Of a stretch of DNA of 64,000 bases, positions 49,729-58,316 are shown in pieces. The position numbers and the translations under genes are program-made. Numbering within the stretch: position 1 is the first letter of the stretch; each line of letters begins with the position of its first letter. Source of the DNA: Lachnospiraceae bacterium MD329 (lineage in GTDB: Bacteria; Bacillota; Clostridia; UBA1381); assembly GCA_010206265.1 (NCBI GenBank), contig VIQV01000022.1, forward strand, positions 167 to 64,166, in the 5' to 3' direction. The notes under the pieces were generated by a model. That model did not search any database, was not told the DNA's origin, and saw only the letters and a list, made by a program, of their open reading frames with translations.

Positions 49729-52485
49729 ATGTTCAAAAATTCAAAGAAAAGCTTGAAAAAGCTTGGTGTTTTTTCTTTAGTTCTTGCACAGGTTGCCACA
49801 GTTGGGTTAGTCGCTCCTATGACTAATGCAAGCGCATTTGCAGGCAGTGCAATAACAAGAAATATGGAAAATCTGGACAGAGGCGTTGTTGCAACAAAAA
49901 CAAATGACGGCGTGCTCGTGTCGTGGAGAAGACTGGCTACCGAGCCGGCTGATACAACTTTCACTCTTTACAGAAATAAGGAGAAAATTAACGAGGGAGC
50001 TGTAACAAACTTTGTTGACGCACAAGGTACGGTAAATGATAAGTATACTGTAGTCTGCAACGGTCAGATGTCAAAAAGTGTTGACGTGTGGGCTAACGGT
50101 TACCTTGACATTCCTTTGCACGATACACCTGAAAGCGACGTTGTTCAGATGGACAGAAACGGCGTTTATATTGGTGCGTATACACCGGGTGACGCGTCAT
50201 ACGGTGACCTTGACGGCGACGGCGAATACGAAATCGTAATGTTATGGAATCCGTCAGACGCAAAGGATGCTGCTTCAGGCGGCAGAACCGGTAAGGTTTA
50301 TATGGACGCTTACAAGCTCGACGGTACATTCCTCTGGAGAATTGATATGGGCTTTAATATCCGCGCAGGTGCACACGATACAATGCTGAATGTAGCTGAT
50401 TTTGACGGCGACGGTAAAGCAGAAGTTATGGTAAGAACTGCGGACGGTACAGTTGACGGTCAGGGTAATGTTATCGGTGACGCGTCAAAGGGCGATACTT
50501 ATGAGAACAGCTGGGCTGCTCTGAACGGCGGTAAAAACCTGCAGGGTCCTCTGTATGTAACCTGTTTTGAGGGTGCTACAGGTAAAGCGCTTGACACAAT
50601 TGACTATTTCCCGCAGAATACAGTAGGCTCACTGTCAACGACATACAGTTTCGGTGATGACTTTGGTAACCGTTCTGAGAGATATAATTCTACAATAGCT
50701 TATCTTGACGGTCAGACGCCATCGGCTGTATTTGCAAGAGGTTATTATTTCGGTAAAAATATTTCTACGCCAAATGGACGTACAGGTTGTGCCGCTTACA
50801 GCTTTAAGGGCGGCAAGCTAAAGATGGACTGGTCATTTGATACTGCTGACAGCGACAAGAATGGATTTATTGGTCAGGGTAACCACCAGATTGAGGCAGG
50901 CGACGTTGACGGCGACGGTAAGGACGAAATTCTTTACGGTGCTTTAACGTGGGATCAAGACGGTAAGGTTCTTTGGTGCACATATCAGGAGCACGGCGAC
51001 GCTATGCACCTTGGTGATTTTGACCCAACTAAAGAAGGTCTTGAATTTATGAAGGTTTATGAGGATTATTCTGCTGACAGTGAAGTGTTTGATTTGAAGG
51101 GTTCAACTCTTTCACCGTTTATCACCTCAAGCACATTGTTCAAGAATTCAAAAGCTGCCGCAGCAGGCGGTGCGCCTGAAGACCGTCATCAGTGGGGAAG
51201 CTCACTTCAAAATGCAAAAACAGGTGAATTTTATCAGATTCATAACGGTATTAAGGATACCGGTCGTGGTATGATTGCTAATATCGGTTATGAAGATTCT
51301 TGGTATGTAATGTGGGGCGCAGGTCCATCAGGTTATTGGGACAGTAACGGAAATGAACTGCCTGACCTAAAAGCTGCTATGAACGGCAGAATTTACTGGA
51401 CAGGCGACCTTCAGGACGAATTGCAGGACCACAAGGGTGCAGGTAAGGAAATTACTGTTACAAAGTGGAATGACGAAACAAAGCAATTTGACGAAATCTT
51501 CGTGGGCGAAGGTTCACATTCTATAAACTCTACAAAGGGTAACCCGAACTTGCAGGCAGACCTTTTAGGTGACTGGCGCGAAGAAATTGTTTCTTATGCG
51601 ATTACGGGCGAAAATAAACAGAAAGAAAAAATGACAATTAAGGGTGACTGGGATAAGGACGTTGAAGTTGAAATGGATAAAACGGTTTACCAGTATTCAC
51701 TAAGAATATTTGAAACACCATATCCGACTGACTATAACTTCTATACTCTTGCACACGACGATATTTACAGAAATTCGTCGGCAGCAGATACTAACTGCTA
51801 CAACCAGCCGCCGCATATAAGTTGGTATATGAATGATGCTATCGAGAATTCGCAGTATACGACACAGCCGGCGGCAAATGTAAAGCTTGTTTCAAACGGC
51901 TATACGCCTAAGGCATTTGATGAAGCCGCACTTCCTGAGGCAGGTTCAGGCTCAGTATCGACAGATATTTTTAAGGATATTGCAGGACACTGGGGCAAGT
52001 CTTATATTGAGAAAATGAATAAAGCAGGCGTTATCAACGGTTATGAGGACGGAACTTTCAGACCTGACGGAACAGTAACAAAGGGTGAGTTTGCAACTTT
52101 AATTGTAAATGCTCTAAAGATTGATACTACAAAAGCGGAAGGTCATTGGGCAACTGAGTTTGTTAATGCCGCAAAGGCTGCAAACCTTATAGCGGACGAA
52201 ATTGCGGTTGCAACTGCGGCTGATTTGGATACAAAGATTACGCGTGAGGAAATGGCGTCAATGGTATCTAAAGCCGCTGCATACAAAAAAGTAGCTATTA
52301 CCGACATACAGCCTGTCGTTATGAGCGATTTTGAATCAATTGCCGAATGGGCGCAGGACGATGTTAATAATGCGGTAATTCTTGGCATTATCAGCGGTTT
52401 TGAAGACGGTACATTCCGTCCGAAGGAAACGGCAACTCGTGCGCAGGCGGCTACAATGCTTTCAATGCTGTACGACTTGTTCTAA
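49729..52485 (+). CDS. Rhamnogalacturonan endolyase (PL11) with C-terminal SLH modules
   Basis: 918 residues; AAAGGGAGGAG precedes ATG 49729. Signal peptide about 1-36 (ending NASAFA). The PL11 domain spans about 38-715: RNMENLDRGVVAT, the Ca-binding GDLDGDGEYEIV, ADFDGDGKAEVMVRTADGT, GDVDGDGKDEILYG and HDTMLN-type segments of the eight-bladed propeller. SLH modules follow from about 745 (FKDIAGHWGKSYIEKM, INGYEDGTFRPDG, then ISGFEDGTFRPKE at the end). The enzyme cuts the rhamnogalacturonan-I backbone while attached to the wall. It works with the CE12-type esterase encoded upstream. Confidence 0.95.
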   Translation: MFKNSKKSLKKLGVFSLVLAQVATVGLVAPMTNASAFAGSAITRNMENLDRGVVATKTNDGVLVSWRRLATEPADTTFTLYRNKEKINEGAVTNFVDAQGTVNDKYTVVCNGQMSKSVDVWANGYLDIPLHDTPESDVVQMDRNGVYIGAYTPGDASYGDLDGDGEYEIVMLWNPSDAKDAASGGRTGKVYMDAYKLDGTFLWRIDMGFNIRAGAHDTMLNVADFDGDGKAEVMVRTADGTVDGQGNVIGDASKGDTYENSWAALNGGKNLQGPLYVTCFEGATGKALDTIDYFPQNTVGSLSTTYSFGDDFGNRSERYNSTIAYLDGQTPSAVFARGYYFGKNISTPNGRTGCAAYSFKGGKLKMDWSFDTADSDKNGFIGQGNHQIEAGDVDGDGKDEILYGALTWDQDGKVLWCTYQEHGDAMHLGDFDPTKEGLEFMKVYEDYSADSEVFDLKGSTLSPFITSSTLFKNSKAAAAGGAPEDRHQWGSSLQNAKTGEFYQIHNGIKDTGRGMIANIGYEDSWYVMWGAGPSGYWDSNGNELPDLKAAMNGRIYWTGDLQDELQDHKGAGKEITVTKWNDETKQFDEIFVGEGSHSINSTKGNPNLQADLLGDWREEIVSYAITGENKQKEKMTIKGDWDKDVEVEMDKTVYQYSLRIFETPYPTDYNFYTLAHDDIYRNSSAADTNCYNQPPHISWYMNDAIENSQYTTQPAANVKLVSNGYTPKAFDEAALPEAGSGSVSTDIFKDIAGHWGKSYIEKMNKAGVINGYEDGTFRPDGTVTKGEFATLIVNALKIDTTKAEGHWATEFVNAAKAANLIADEIAVATAADLDTKITREEMASMVSKAAAYKKVAITDIQPVVMSDFESIAEWAQDDVNNAVILGIISGFEDGTFRPKETATRAQAATMLSMLYDLF

Positions 52486-52499
52486 ATTTAAAAAATATT

Positions 52500-52528
52500 A
52501 AGAGGACGCATATGCGTCCTCTTTTTTT
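52500..52528 (+). terminator. Terminator of the rhamnogalacturonan lyase gene
   Basis: Perfect palindrome AAGAGGACGCA/TATGCGTCCTCTT (52500-52523) with a seven-T run. Confidence 0.9.
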
Positions 52529-52601
52529 GCGTTTATATTACAAATATTTCAGTTGGTTTTCAGAAGATGTAATCAATATGTAATAAAAAAATGAAAATCG
52601 C

Positions 52602-52630
52602 TTGCATTTAACCACAATATATAGTATAAT
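52602..52630 (+). promoter_or_regulatory. Promoter of the zinc-ribbon membrane protein gene
   Basis: TTGCAT (52602-52607), 17-base spacer, TATAAT (52625-52630), about 100 bases before ATG 52733. Confidence 0.7.
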
Positions 52631-52732
52631 TATAGAAGAGTGTTGTCCGTTTGTTTTTTTTGTGAGGGTGTTAATTTTGTAAGAACGGCGGATTTAAATA
52701 GATTGAAAACAAAATTTCGGAGGGGTTTTTTG

Positions 52733-53503
52733 ATGTACTGCAAAAATTGTGGCAGACAATTGAAAGAAGGTATGCGCTTTTGCGACAGGTGCGGTCAATC
52801 TGTCAGAAAGAGCCAGCAAAGCGGTAAATCCGCTAAACGACAGGAAATTGAGGAGCTTAAGGCGGAACGGCTGAACCGTAAAAAGCGTCTTGCCGAAAAA
52901 GAGGCAAGACAGTATGTAAGCAAAAAGCGTAAGAAGAAAAAGGGAAATACATTTATGTTCATTGTTATTCTTATACTTATTGCGGTTTTGAGTGTAATAA
53001 TAGGTTATAATATATTCCCTAAAGGCGGAAATGTCGCTCAGCCGACTGTTTCACCGAATGGTACTGCTTCATCAACAGCACCTGTTTCCTCGCCGTCTGC
53101 AACGGGTGGGACTGTTAAAAACGGTTATGCCGTATTGACAATAGGCAATGTAACCTGTCCTTATCCGTCAGATTTCCATTCAAACACGGTTTCAGGCAGT
53201 GAAAAGCTGAATATGACCGACCCGCTCGGCGGCGCAACTATGATTGTAGCGCAGGAGGGTAAAGGCGGAGTGCCGAAGGATATGATGATAGAATATGCTG
53301 CTCAGAGCAGTAATGTTTCATATTCGCGCGCAGGGGGCGACTGGTATGCAATTACGTTTGAGGCAGATGAAAAAATCAAGCATAGAAAATGCATTGTAAG
53401 AAATGGTATTTCGATTTACTATGATTTTACATATGATGCGTCCTCGTCCTCATCAAAACGTTATCAGGAATACATAGACTACATTGATTCAAATTTTAAA
53501 TAA
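52733..53503 (+). CDS. Membrane protein with N-terminal zinc ribbon and extracellular domain
   Basis: 256 residues from ATG 52733 (GGAGGGG upstream). A cytoplasmic zinc ribbon has Cys at 3, 6, 18 and 21 (YCKNCGRQ, FCDRCGQ). A basic helix (about 30-72) and one membrane helix (about 75-96, FIVILILIAVLSVIIGYNIF) follow, then a Thr/Ser/Pro linker and an outside domain of about 115 residues with a YPSDFHSNTV start. The plan resembles clostridial zinc-ribbon sensors, but the outer domain is not recognised. Its 3' end overlaps the convergent small gene by 8 bases. Confidence 0.75.
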   Translation: MYCKNCGRQLKEGMRFCDRCGQSVRKSQQSGKSAKRQEIEELKAERLNRKKRLAEKEARQYVSKKRKKKKGNTFMFIVILILIAVLSVIIGYNIFPKGGNVAQPTVSPNGTASSTAPVSSPSATGGTVKNGYAVLTIGNVTCPYPSDFHSNTVSGSEKLNMTDPLGGATMIVAQEGKGGVPKDMMIEYAAQSSNVSYSRAGGDWYAITFEADEKIKHRKCIVRNGISIYYDFTYDASSSSSKRYQEYIDYIDSNFK

Positions 53504-53765
53504 GATATTTAACAGCGGCACAAAATGCGGCTGTAATGCTTAAACCTATAATAATTTTTAAAAATTTTGATTTTTTTCGGGCAGTCTTTGAGGGCTGTCT
53601 GTTTTTTTCTATTCTTTCAATATAACGGCTCACTATTGTTTCTGCGTCCGCGATTGCGCGGCTTTCAAGTTTGGGGTTGTATTCTTTTAAAAAAATTATC
53701 GCCTCGCTTACATACGGTGAGGAGAAATTGTTTAGTATTACTACTTTTTTTGTCAATTCTTTCAT
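53496..53765 (-). CDS. Small tail-anchored protein, unknown
   Basis: 89 residues; AAAGGAAT lies 8 bases before ATG 53765. A helical, charged N-terminal part (VSEAIIFLKEYNPKLESRA) leads to a basic linker (KTARKKSK) and one C-terminal membrane helix (FLKIIIGLSITAAFCAAVKYL). No family recognised. It is convergent with the zinc-ribbon gene and overlaps it by 8 bases. Confidence 0.6.
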   Translation of the reverse strand: MKELTKKVVILNNFSSPYVSEAIIFLKEYNPKLESRAIADAETIVSRYIERIEKNRQPSKTARKKSKFLKIIIGLSITAAFCAAVKYLI

Positions 53766-54123
53766 ATTATGTTCATTCCTTTCGCTGTGTTCAGTATTAC
53801 CTATTATTTCCGTTTAAATAATTTCATATACATTTCCAAATAATTGTAATAAAATGGAAAAGTACCGCATATACATAATATATAGGATAGTTTTAGTATT
53901 ATAAATGCAACAATTGAAATTATTTCGTAATAAAAATGTAATAAAACTATTGACAATGTAACAAAATCGTAGTATACTAAGCGATAAGTAATGAAAAAAG
54001 TTTTACATTATGTGGAAAATATTGCGTAAATTACGCATATATACATAAAAAAACTGTCTGACATTTTGGCTGCCCGCGGCGGAGATGTTGCTGTTTCATT
54101 AACTGTTTGCGGGCAGAAAGGCT
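53766..54123 (+). other. Intergenic stretch with promoter and structured leader for the G5/3D gene
   Basis: The left 180 bases are AT-rich without visible features. TTGACA (53950-53955), 17 bases, TATACT (53973-53978) is a good promoter. The leader of about 140 nt has a small GCGTAA/TTACGC hairpin and a long-range stem CTGCCCGC/GCGGGCAG (about 54070-54116) that ends 5 bases before the ribosome binding region. No riboswitch class was recognised. Confidence 0.6.
53950..53978 (+). promoter_or_regulatory. Promoter of the G5/3D protein gene
   Basis: TTGACA, 17-base spacer, TATACT. Confidence 0.75.
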
Positions 54124-55272
54124 ATGGGGAAGTTTATGGCTACATATGAAAAAACAAAACGTGAGCTGCTTGAAGAAATGCGCGCGAAACGCGAGGCAAA
54201 AAAGCAGGCGAAGTTAAAAGCGGCACGCAGAAAGCGGCTGACTGTACTTTTTACGCTTGTTGCGATTGTAACCGTGACCTTTGGAGCGGTTTATAATGTT
54301 TCTGCAAAAGAAATAACGATTACTGAAATTGACGAATTTGCAGGTACAAATGAAACAAAAACCGTTAAAACTTTGAGCGACAATGTGGAAACGGCGCTGG
54401 AAAAGCACGGCGTCAATATAAATGAAACGGACAGGCTGAACGTGCCTGTTGAAAAAGCAATCAGCGATAATGACGATATAGTAATAAAACGCGGTAAACG
54501 TGTAACGATTAAAGCAGGCGATTGCGAGTGTGTGGTTACGGTAACGAAAGTAAACGTCAGAGATGCTCTTGTAGAGGCAGGATATATTCCGGGAGAACAC
54601 GACGTAATTTCCGCTAACGGTGATACTCTTGCAGAGGGTGATACTATTGAGCTTGTTTCAATAAGTCATACAGATGAAATTGTTACCGAGGCTATTCCTC
54701 GTACTGTTGAATATGTAGACGACCCGAATCTTTTACAGGGAACGGAGCGGGTAATTGACGAGGGACAAGACGGTATAAAAGAAATTTCTCATAAGGTTAC
54801 ATATCAGGACGGCGAGGAGGCGGCTCGCGAAGCAGTGAGTGAAAATATCATTGTAGAGGCGCGCAATAAGGTAATAGCGCGAGGTACGGCAGTGCCTACT
54901 CCCGAACCAAAATCTGTATTTACGGCAAAACCGCGTATAAGCGACGACGGCGGTACAATAAACGGTCACAGCTATTCGAGAAAGATTACAATGACCGCAA
55001 CTGCATACTCGGCAGCGCCTGAGGAAAACGGCGGAGGAACTTGTTCTGCTCTCGGCACACCGCTTTCTTACGGAATAGTAGCGGTAGACCCGCGTGTGAT
55101 TCCGCTTGGCTCTAAAGTATATGTGACGTCGGCAGATGGTTCGTGGACTTACGGCGTGGCAAGCGCAGAGGATACGGGCGGCGCAATTAAAGGAAATAAG
55201 ATTGATTTATGCTATCCTGACGGTTCAAATGGTTTCGGTAAGCGAAGCTGCGTTGTATATGTACTTAATTAA
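54124..55272 (+). CDS. YabE/Rpf-like wall protein with DUF348, G5 and 3D domains
   Basis: 382 residues. A basic cytoplasmic start, one membrane helix (about 40-58), then a DUF348 repeat pair (TVKTLSDNVETALEKHGV, VTKVNVRDALVEAGYIPG), a G5 domain (about 178-250) and a C-terminal 3D domain (about 278-380). The 3D domain has MTATAYSAAPEENGGGTCS, AVDPRVIPLGSKVYV and EDTGGAIKGNKIDLC, i.e. the catalytic Asp residues of MltA-type lytic transglycosylases. It likely remodels peptidoglycan. ATG 54136 is a possible alternative start. It stands where dnaA would often precede rpmH. Confidence 0.88.
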   Translation: MGKFMATYEKTKRELLEEMRAKREAKKQAKLKAARRKRLTVLFTLVAIVTVTFGAVYNVSAKEITITEIDEFAGTNETKTVKTLSDNVETALEKHGVNINETDRLNVPVEKAISDNDDIVIKRGKRVTIKAGDCECVVTVTKVNVRDALVEAGYIPGEHDVISANGDTLAEGDTIELVSISHTDEIVTEAIPRTVEYVDDPNLLQGTERVIDEGQDGIKEISHKVTYQDGEEAAREAVSENIIVEARNKVIARGTAVPTPEPKSVFTAKPRISDDGGTINGHSYSRKITMTATAYSAAPEENGGGTCSALGTPLSYGIVAVDPRVIPLGSKVYVTSADGSWTYGVASAEDTGGAIKGNKIDLCYPDGSNGFGKRSCVVYVLN

Positions 55273-55316
55273 GTACGGAAAACCTCAAAAATAATTAATA
55301 AATTAGCAAAAAATGC

Positions 55317-55345
55317 TTGACATTTGACCTGAAAATCTATATAAT
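55317..55345 (+). promoter_or_regulatory. rpmH promoter
   Basis: TTGACA (55317-55322), 17-base spacer, TATAAT (55340-55345), perfect consensus. Confidence 0.85.
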
Positions 55346-55423
55346 AGTTGAGGTGTCTATTTTTGAATAGTAATTAAGACGGCTGATTGGGGTCGGGAAA
55401 CAAGCAGAGGAGGTGCTGTAGCA

Positions 55424-55558
55424 ATGAAAATGACTTTTCAACCGAAAAAGCGTCAAAGAGCTAAGGAACACGGTTTCAGAAAGAGAATGTCTACAAAATC
55501 GGGCAGAAAGATTCTCTCGAACAGAAGACAGAAGGGCAGAAAGAAGTTGTCTGCGTAA
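55424..55558 (+). CDS. rpmH: Ribosomal protein bL34
   Basis: 44 residues, exactly the family length: [20 protein letters not shown] at the start, then [15 protein letters not shown] and a KGRKKLSA end. Very basic. AGAGGAGGTG precedes ATG 55424. It is followed by rnpA, yidD, yidC and jag, the conserved order. Confidence 0.98.
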   Translation: MKMTFQPKKRQRAKEHGFRKRMSTKSGRKILSNRRQKGRKKLSA

Positions 55559-55570
55559 TATATGAAGGAT

Positions 55571-55617
55571 TTAGGCAGGAAGTGAGGAGGCGCTCTTTAC
55601 TTGTTGCCTTTTTTTCA
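55571..55617 (+). terminator. Terminator-like hairpin between rpmH and rnpA
   Basis: GGCA...AAGT pairs with ACTT...TGCC around an inner GAG-GAGGC-GCTC stem, followed by seven T. Probably a partial terminator that keeps bL34 output far above RnpA. Confidence 0.6.
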
Positions 55618-55660
55618 TAACATATATGCTTGCACGAATGGTAGGCAGGCGGATTGTTAA

Positions 55661-55711
55661 AAAGATGCGAAACATCTTTATGGCATAGTAGTTTATCCGC
55701 AGAGCGGATAA
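55661..55711 (+). promoter_or_regulatory. Two hairpins in the rnpA leader
   Basis: AAAGATG/CATCTTT (55661-55667 with 55673-55679) and TTATCCGC/GCGGATAA with an AGA loop (55693-55700 with 55704-55711). The AGA triloop hairpin resembles hairpin 1 of the mltG leader. The rnpA ribosome binding site AAAGGAATT follows. Confidence 0.4.
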
Positions 55712-55734
55712 TTTTACTTAAAGGAATTTGGATT

Positions 55735-56121
55735 ATGAAAAATACTCAGAGCTTAAAGCTCAACAGAGATTTCAGACGCGTATATAAAAGTGAAAATGCC
55801 GTAGGCGGTTATACGGTAGTATATGTCCGTAAAAATAAGTATAGTTTTAACCGTTTAGGACTTACAGTCAACAAATCTTTTGGCAAAGCTGTAAAGCGTA
55901 ATCGCGTTAAACGGCTTATCCGCGAGAGTTACAGACTTATGGAACAAGATATACGGACAGGCTATGATTTTATAATAGTGGCGCGTCACCGTTCGGCAGG
56001 GAAAACACTGGTTCAGATACAGAAGGACGTATATTTCACAATGAAAAAGCTTGACTTACTTGTTACGCCTGCTGATATTAAGGATAATAACAATGAAAAA
56101 ACTGTTAATCATATTGATTGA
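55735..56121 (+). CDS. rnpA: Ribonuclease P protein component
   Basis: 128 residues from ATG 55735; an upstream frame extension from 55654 runs through the leader hairpins and is rejected. [14 protein letters not shown] opens the fold and the RNR motif is in [14 protein letters not shown]. It is the basic protein subunit that helps RNase P RNA trim tRNA 5' ends. yidD starts inside its 3' end. Confidence 0.96.
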   Translation: MKNTQSLKLNRDFRRVYKSENAVGGYTVVYVRKNKYSFNRLGLTVNKSFGKAVKRNRVKRLIRESYRLMEQDIRTGYDFIIVARHRSAGKTLVQIQKDVYFTMKKLDLLVTPADIKDNNNEKTVNHID

Positions 56122-56332
56122 TTTTTACAGACACCATATTTCACCGTATAAAGGCGGAGCGTGCTGCCGTTTTACTCCGACCTGTTCACAATATGCAAGA
56201 GAGGCTATTGAAAGATACGGTGCTCTGCGCGGAGGATACCTTGCAGTAAGACGGCTTTTAAAGTGCCACCCGTTCCACGAAGGGGGATATGACCCTGTAC
56301 CGGACAAGCATAAGGGCGGCAGAAATGAATAA
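56093..56332 (+). CDS. yidD: Membrane protein insertion efficiency factor YidD
   Basis: 79 residues from ATG 56093 (AAGGATAA upstream), overlapping rnpA by 29 bases. The family core [20 protein letters not shown] and [16 protein letters not shown] are intact, with an N-terminal amphipathic helix. It aids YidC-dependent insertion. The stop lies in the first arm of the yidC leader hairpin. Confidence 0.96.
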   Translation: MKKLLIILIDFYRHHISPYKGGACCRFTPTCSQYAREAIERYGALRGGYLAVRRLLKCHPFHEGGYDPVPDKHKGGRNE

Positions 56333-56373
56333 CCTGTTGAGAAGGTTATATCGAGCAAACCGTAAGGCTTGCG
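56328..56373 (+). promoter_or_regulatory. Two-hairpin leader element, copy B (before yidC)
   Basis: Hairpin 1 pairs ATAACCT (56329-56335) with AGGTTAT (56343-56349). Hairpin 2 pairs GCAAACC (56355-56361) with GGCTTGC (56366-56372) with one mismatch. It shares AATAAC, GTTATA and CGAGCAAA with copy A before mltG, and lies directly before the yidC site AGAGGAGG. Confidence 0.5.
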
Positions 56374-56396
56374 TCAGAGGAGGAAAATAAAGACAT

Positions 56397-57389
56397 ATGT
56401 TTGATTATATTATAACAAAACCTATGGGTTTTATTATTGAACACATCTATCAGCTTGTTGCAAACTATGGTCTGGCGATAATTATATTTACGCTTATTAT
56501 TAAGCTGATACTTATTCCGCTTAATATCCGTTCGCAGAAGGCTATGAAAAAGCAGCAGAAGATACAGCCCGTTTTGCAGGAACTTCAGAAGAAGTATGCA
56601 AATGATCAGGAGAAATTACAGCGCGAAATGATGAAACTGTATAAGGAAAACAACATCAGTATGGCAGGAGGCTGTCTGCCGATGCTTATACAGATGCCTG
56701 TTCTTATCGGTTTGTATCAGGTTATTCAGAAACCTATTTCATATCTTCTCGGAGTAAATTCCGAGGCTTGGAACAGCGCGCCGTTTATCAATGAGGTTAT
56801 ACGTTTGCAGAACGGCATAATTAATCTCGGACATAACATAGGAAATCTTGCAAGCTATACAATGGAACAGCTTGCGAATAATTCGCAGATACAGCTTTCA
56901 AAATGGGCTGAAATTGTCGGTACGAACGGAACGTTTTTAGAGGGAGTTACAGGCTCGGTTCACCCGTGGTCGCTAAACTTCAATTTCCTTGGTCTTGACC
57001 TGTCCAATACTCCTTCAGCAGCGTTTAATTATATTATGCGTCTTGACTTTTCAAACTGGTCTGTAATCGCACTTCTTGCGATACCTGTTTTGGCAGTGCT
57101 TGCGTCATACATTTCAATGAAGGTGACACAGGCACAGTCGGGACAAAACCAGAATGACAGCGGTCAGGCGGCGCAGATGTCAAAATCAATGAATCTTATG
57201 ATGCCGATAATGACATTGTTCTTTACAATTACATTGCCGGCAGGACTTGGACTTTACTGGATAATCAGTTCGGTAACTCAGGTTGTGCAGCAGCTTGCAT
57301 TAAATTATTACTTTGATAAGAAAGGGGAGGAAGTCGTTGTCAGAATTCCTGAAAAACAAATTAAGCATAGAAAAAAGCGCAAAAAGTAA
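56397..57389 (+). CDS. yidC: Membrane protein insertase YidC/SpoIIIJ
   Basis: 330 residues with five membrane helices typical of the Gram-positive form: about 17-40, a second at 92-112 (MLIQMPVLIGLYQVIQKP), and three between about 215 and 315. A conserved Arg in NIRSQKAM lies in the hydrophilic groove. The loop between helices 2 and 3 is longer than usual (about 90 residues). The C-terminal tail is very basic (KHRKKRKK), as needed for ribosome contact. GAGGAGG precedes ATG 56397. It overlaps jag by 53 bases. Confidence 0.95.
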   Translation: MFDYIITKPMGFIIEHIYQLVANYGLAIIIFTLIIKLILIPLNIRSQKAMKKQQKIQPVLQELQKKYANDQEKLQREMMKLYKENNISMAGGCLPMLIQMPVLIGLYQVIQKPISYLLGVNSEAWNSAPFINEVIRLQNGIINLGHNIGNLASYTMEQLANNSQIQLSKWAEIVGTNGTFLEGVTGSVHPWSLNFNFLGLDLSNTPSAAFNYIMRLDFSNWSVIALLAIPVLAVLASYISMKVTQAQSGQNQNDSGQAAQMSKSMNLMMPIMTLFFTITLPAGLGLYWIISSVTQVVQQLALNYYFDKKGEEVVVRIPEKQIKHRKKRKK

Positions 57390-58281
57390 AGAGGAGGCGG
57401 TAGAGGCAGCTCTTAAAGAGCTTGGTCTTTCACGCGAAGAAGTAGAAGTAGAGGTACTTGACGAGGGTTCAAAAGGATTTTTGGGACTTGGTGCGCGTGA
57501 TGCGCGAGTAGCAGTAACCCCGAAGGAGGGTGCGGAACCAAAAATTACTGTTAAGCCTGAGAAGAAGGCGGTTAAACCTGCTGTAAGCAAGAGCGAGCCG
57601 AAGGCTAAGAGAGAACCGAGAGTTAAAAAGCAGTCAGTTAACGGTGTTGAGGCAGACGCGGTACAGTTTTTGAGTGATATATTTAAGGCTATGAACTTGG
57701 AAGTTGAGGTAAGTGCGTCGCTTAACGGTGAAGATATGACAATTAACCTAAGCGGTGAAAATATGGGTATTGTTATAGGTAAGCGCGGTGATACGCTTGA
57801 CAGCCTTCAGTATCTTACATCACTTGTTGTTAATCAGCGCAGTGAGGACTATATTAAAGTTTCTATTGATACTGAAAATTACAGAGAAAAACGTACGGAG
57901 GCGCTTTTGGCGCTGTCGGCAAGACTGGCTGACAAGGTTACGCGTACAGGTAAGCGTTTTACGCTTGAACCTATGAATCCGTATGAAAGACGTATTATCC
58001 ATTCGAGCTTACAGGATAATGAAAATGTAACGACATATTCTGTCGGAAATGACCCGTACAGAAAGGTTGTTATTGCGCCTAAGGGTGCAAAGCCGTACAA
58101 GAAGGACGGATATAAAAAGAGAAATAAACCTCAACAGCAGAGTAAGCCTGTAGCGGAAAAGACAGGCTCAAGCTATACGACGACTTATAAAGCAGATTTC
58201 AAACCTCAGCAGCATAAGGCGGAGTTTAAGAGCTTTGACGATTATCTTGCTGCGCACAGCGAAGATAATAACGAGGAATAA
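57337..58281 (+). CDS. jag: RNA-binding protein Jag/KhpB
   Basis: 314 residues from TTG 57337, chosen because GGGGAGG lies 7 bases upstream; an earlier TTG at 57313 has no site. Jag-N (EEAVEAALKELGLSREEVE, then GSKGFLGLGARDARV) is followed by a basic linker (about 65-105), the KH domain (GIVIGKRGDTLDSLQYL) and R3H (MNPYERRIIHSSLQ). An unusual Gln/Lys-rich C-terminal tail of about 60 residues follows. KhpB binds RNA with KhpA and affects division and growth. Convergent with the HAD gene. Confidence 0.93.
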   Translation: MSEFLKNKLSIEKSAKSKEEAVEAALKELGLSREEVEVEVLDEGSKGFLGLGARDARVAVTPKEGAEPKITVKPEKKAVKPAVSKSEPKAKREPRVKKQSVNGVEADAVQFLSDIFKAMNLEVEVSASLNGEDMTINLSGENMGIVIGKRGDTLDSLQYLTSLVVNQRSEDYIKVSIDTENYREKRTEALLALSARLADKVTRTGKRFTLEPMNPYERRIIHSSLQDNENVTTYSVGNDPYRKVVIAPKGAKPYKKDGYKKRNKPQQQSKPVAEKTGSSYTTTYKADFKPQQHKAEFKSFDDYLAAHSEDNNEE

Positions 58282-58285
58282 TAAG

Positions 58286-58316
58286 AAAACGGCATAGCGT
58301 GGGCTATGCCGTTTTT
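58286..58316. terminator. Bidirectional terminator between jag and the HAD gene
   Basis: AAAACGGCATAGC/GCTATGCCGTTTTT, a 13-bp perfect stem with loop GTGG. It overlaps the HAD stop codon at 58304. Confidence 0.85.

Noticed and set aside
53985-54123. c-di-AMP (ydaO) riboswitch before the G5/3D gene
   Set aside because: Such wall genes often carry it, but the leader is too short and the conserved core was not recognisable.
53766-55423. oriC / DnaA-box cluster before rpmH
   Set aside because: Only one weak DnaA-box-like match (TGTGGAAAA near 54010); no cluster and no dnaA gene.
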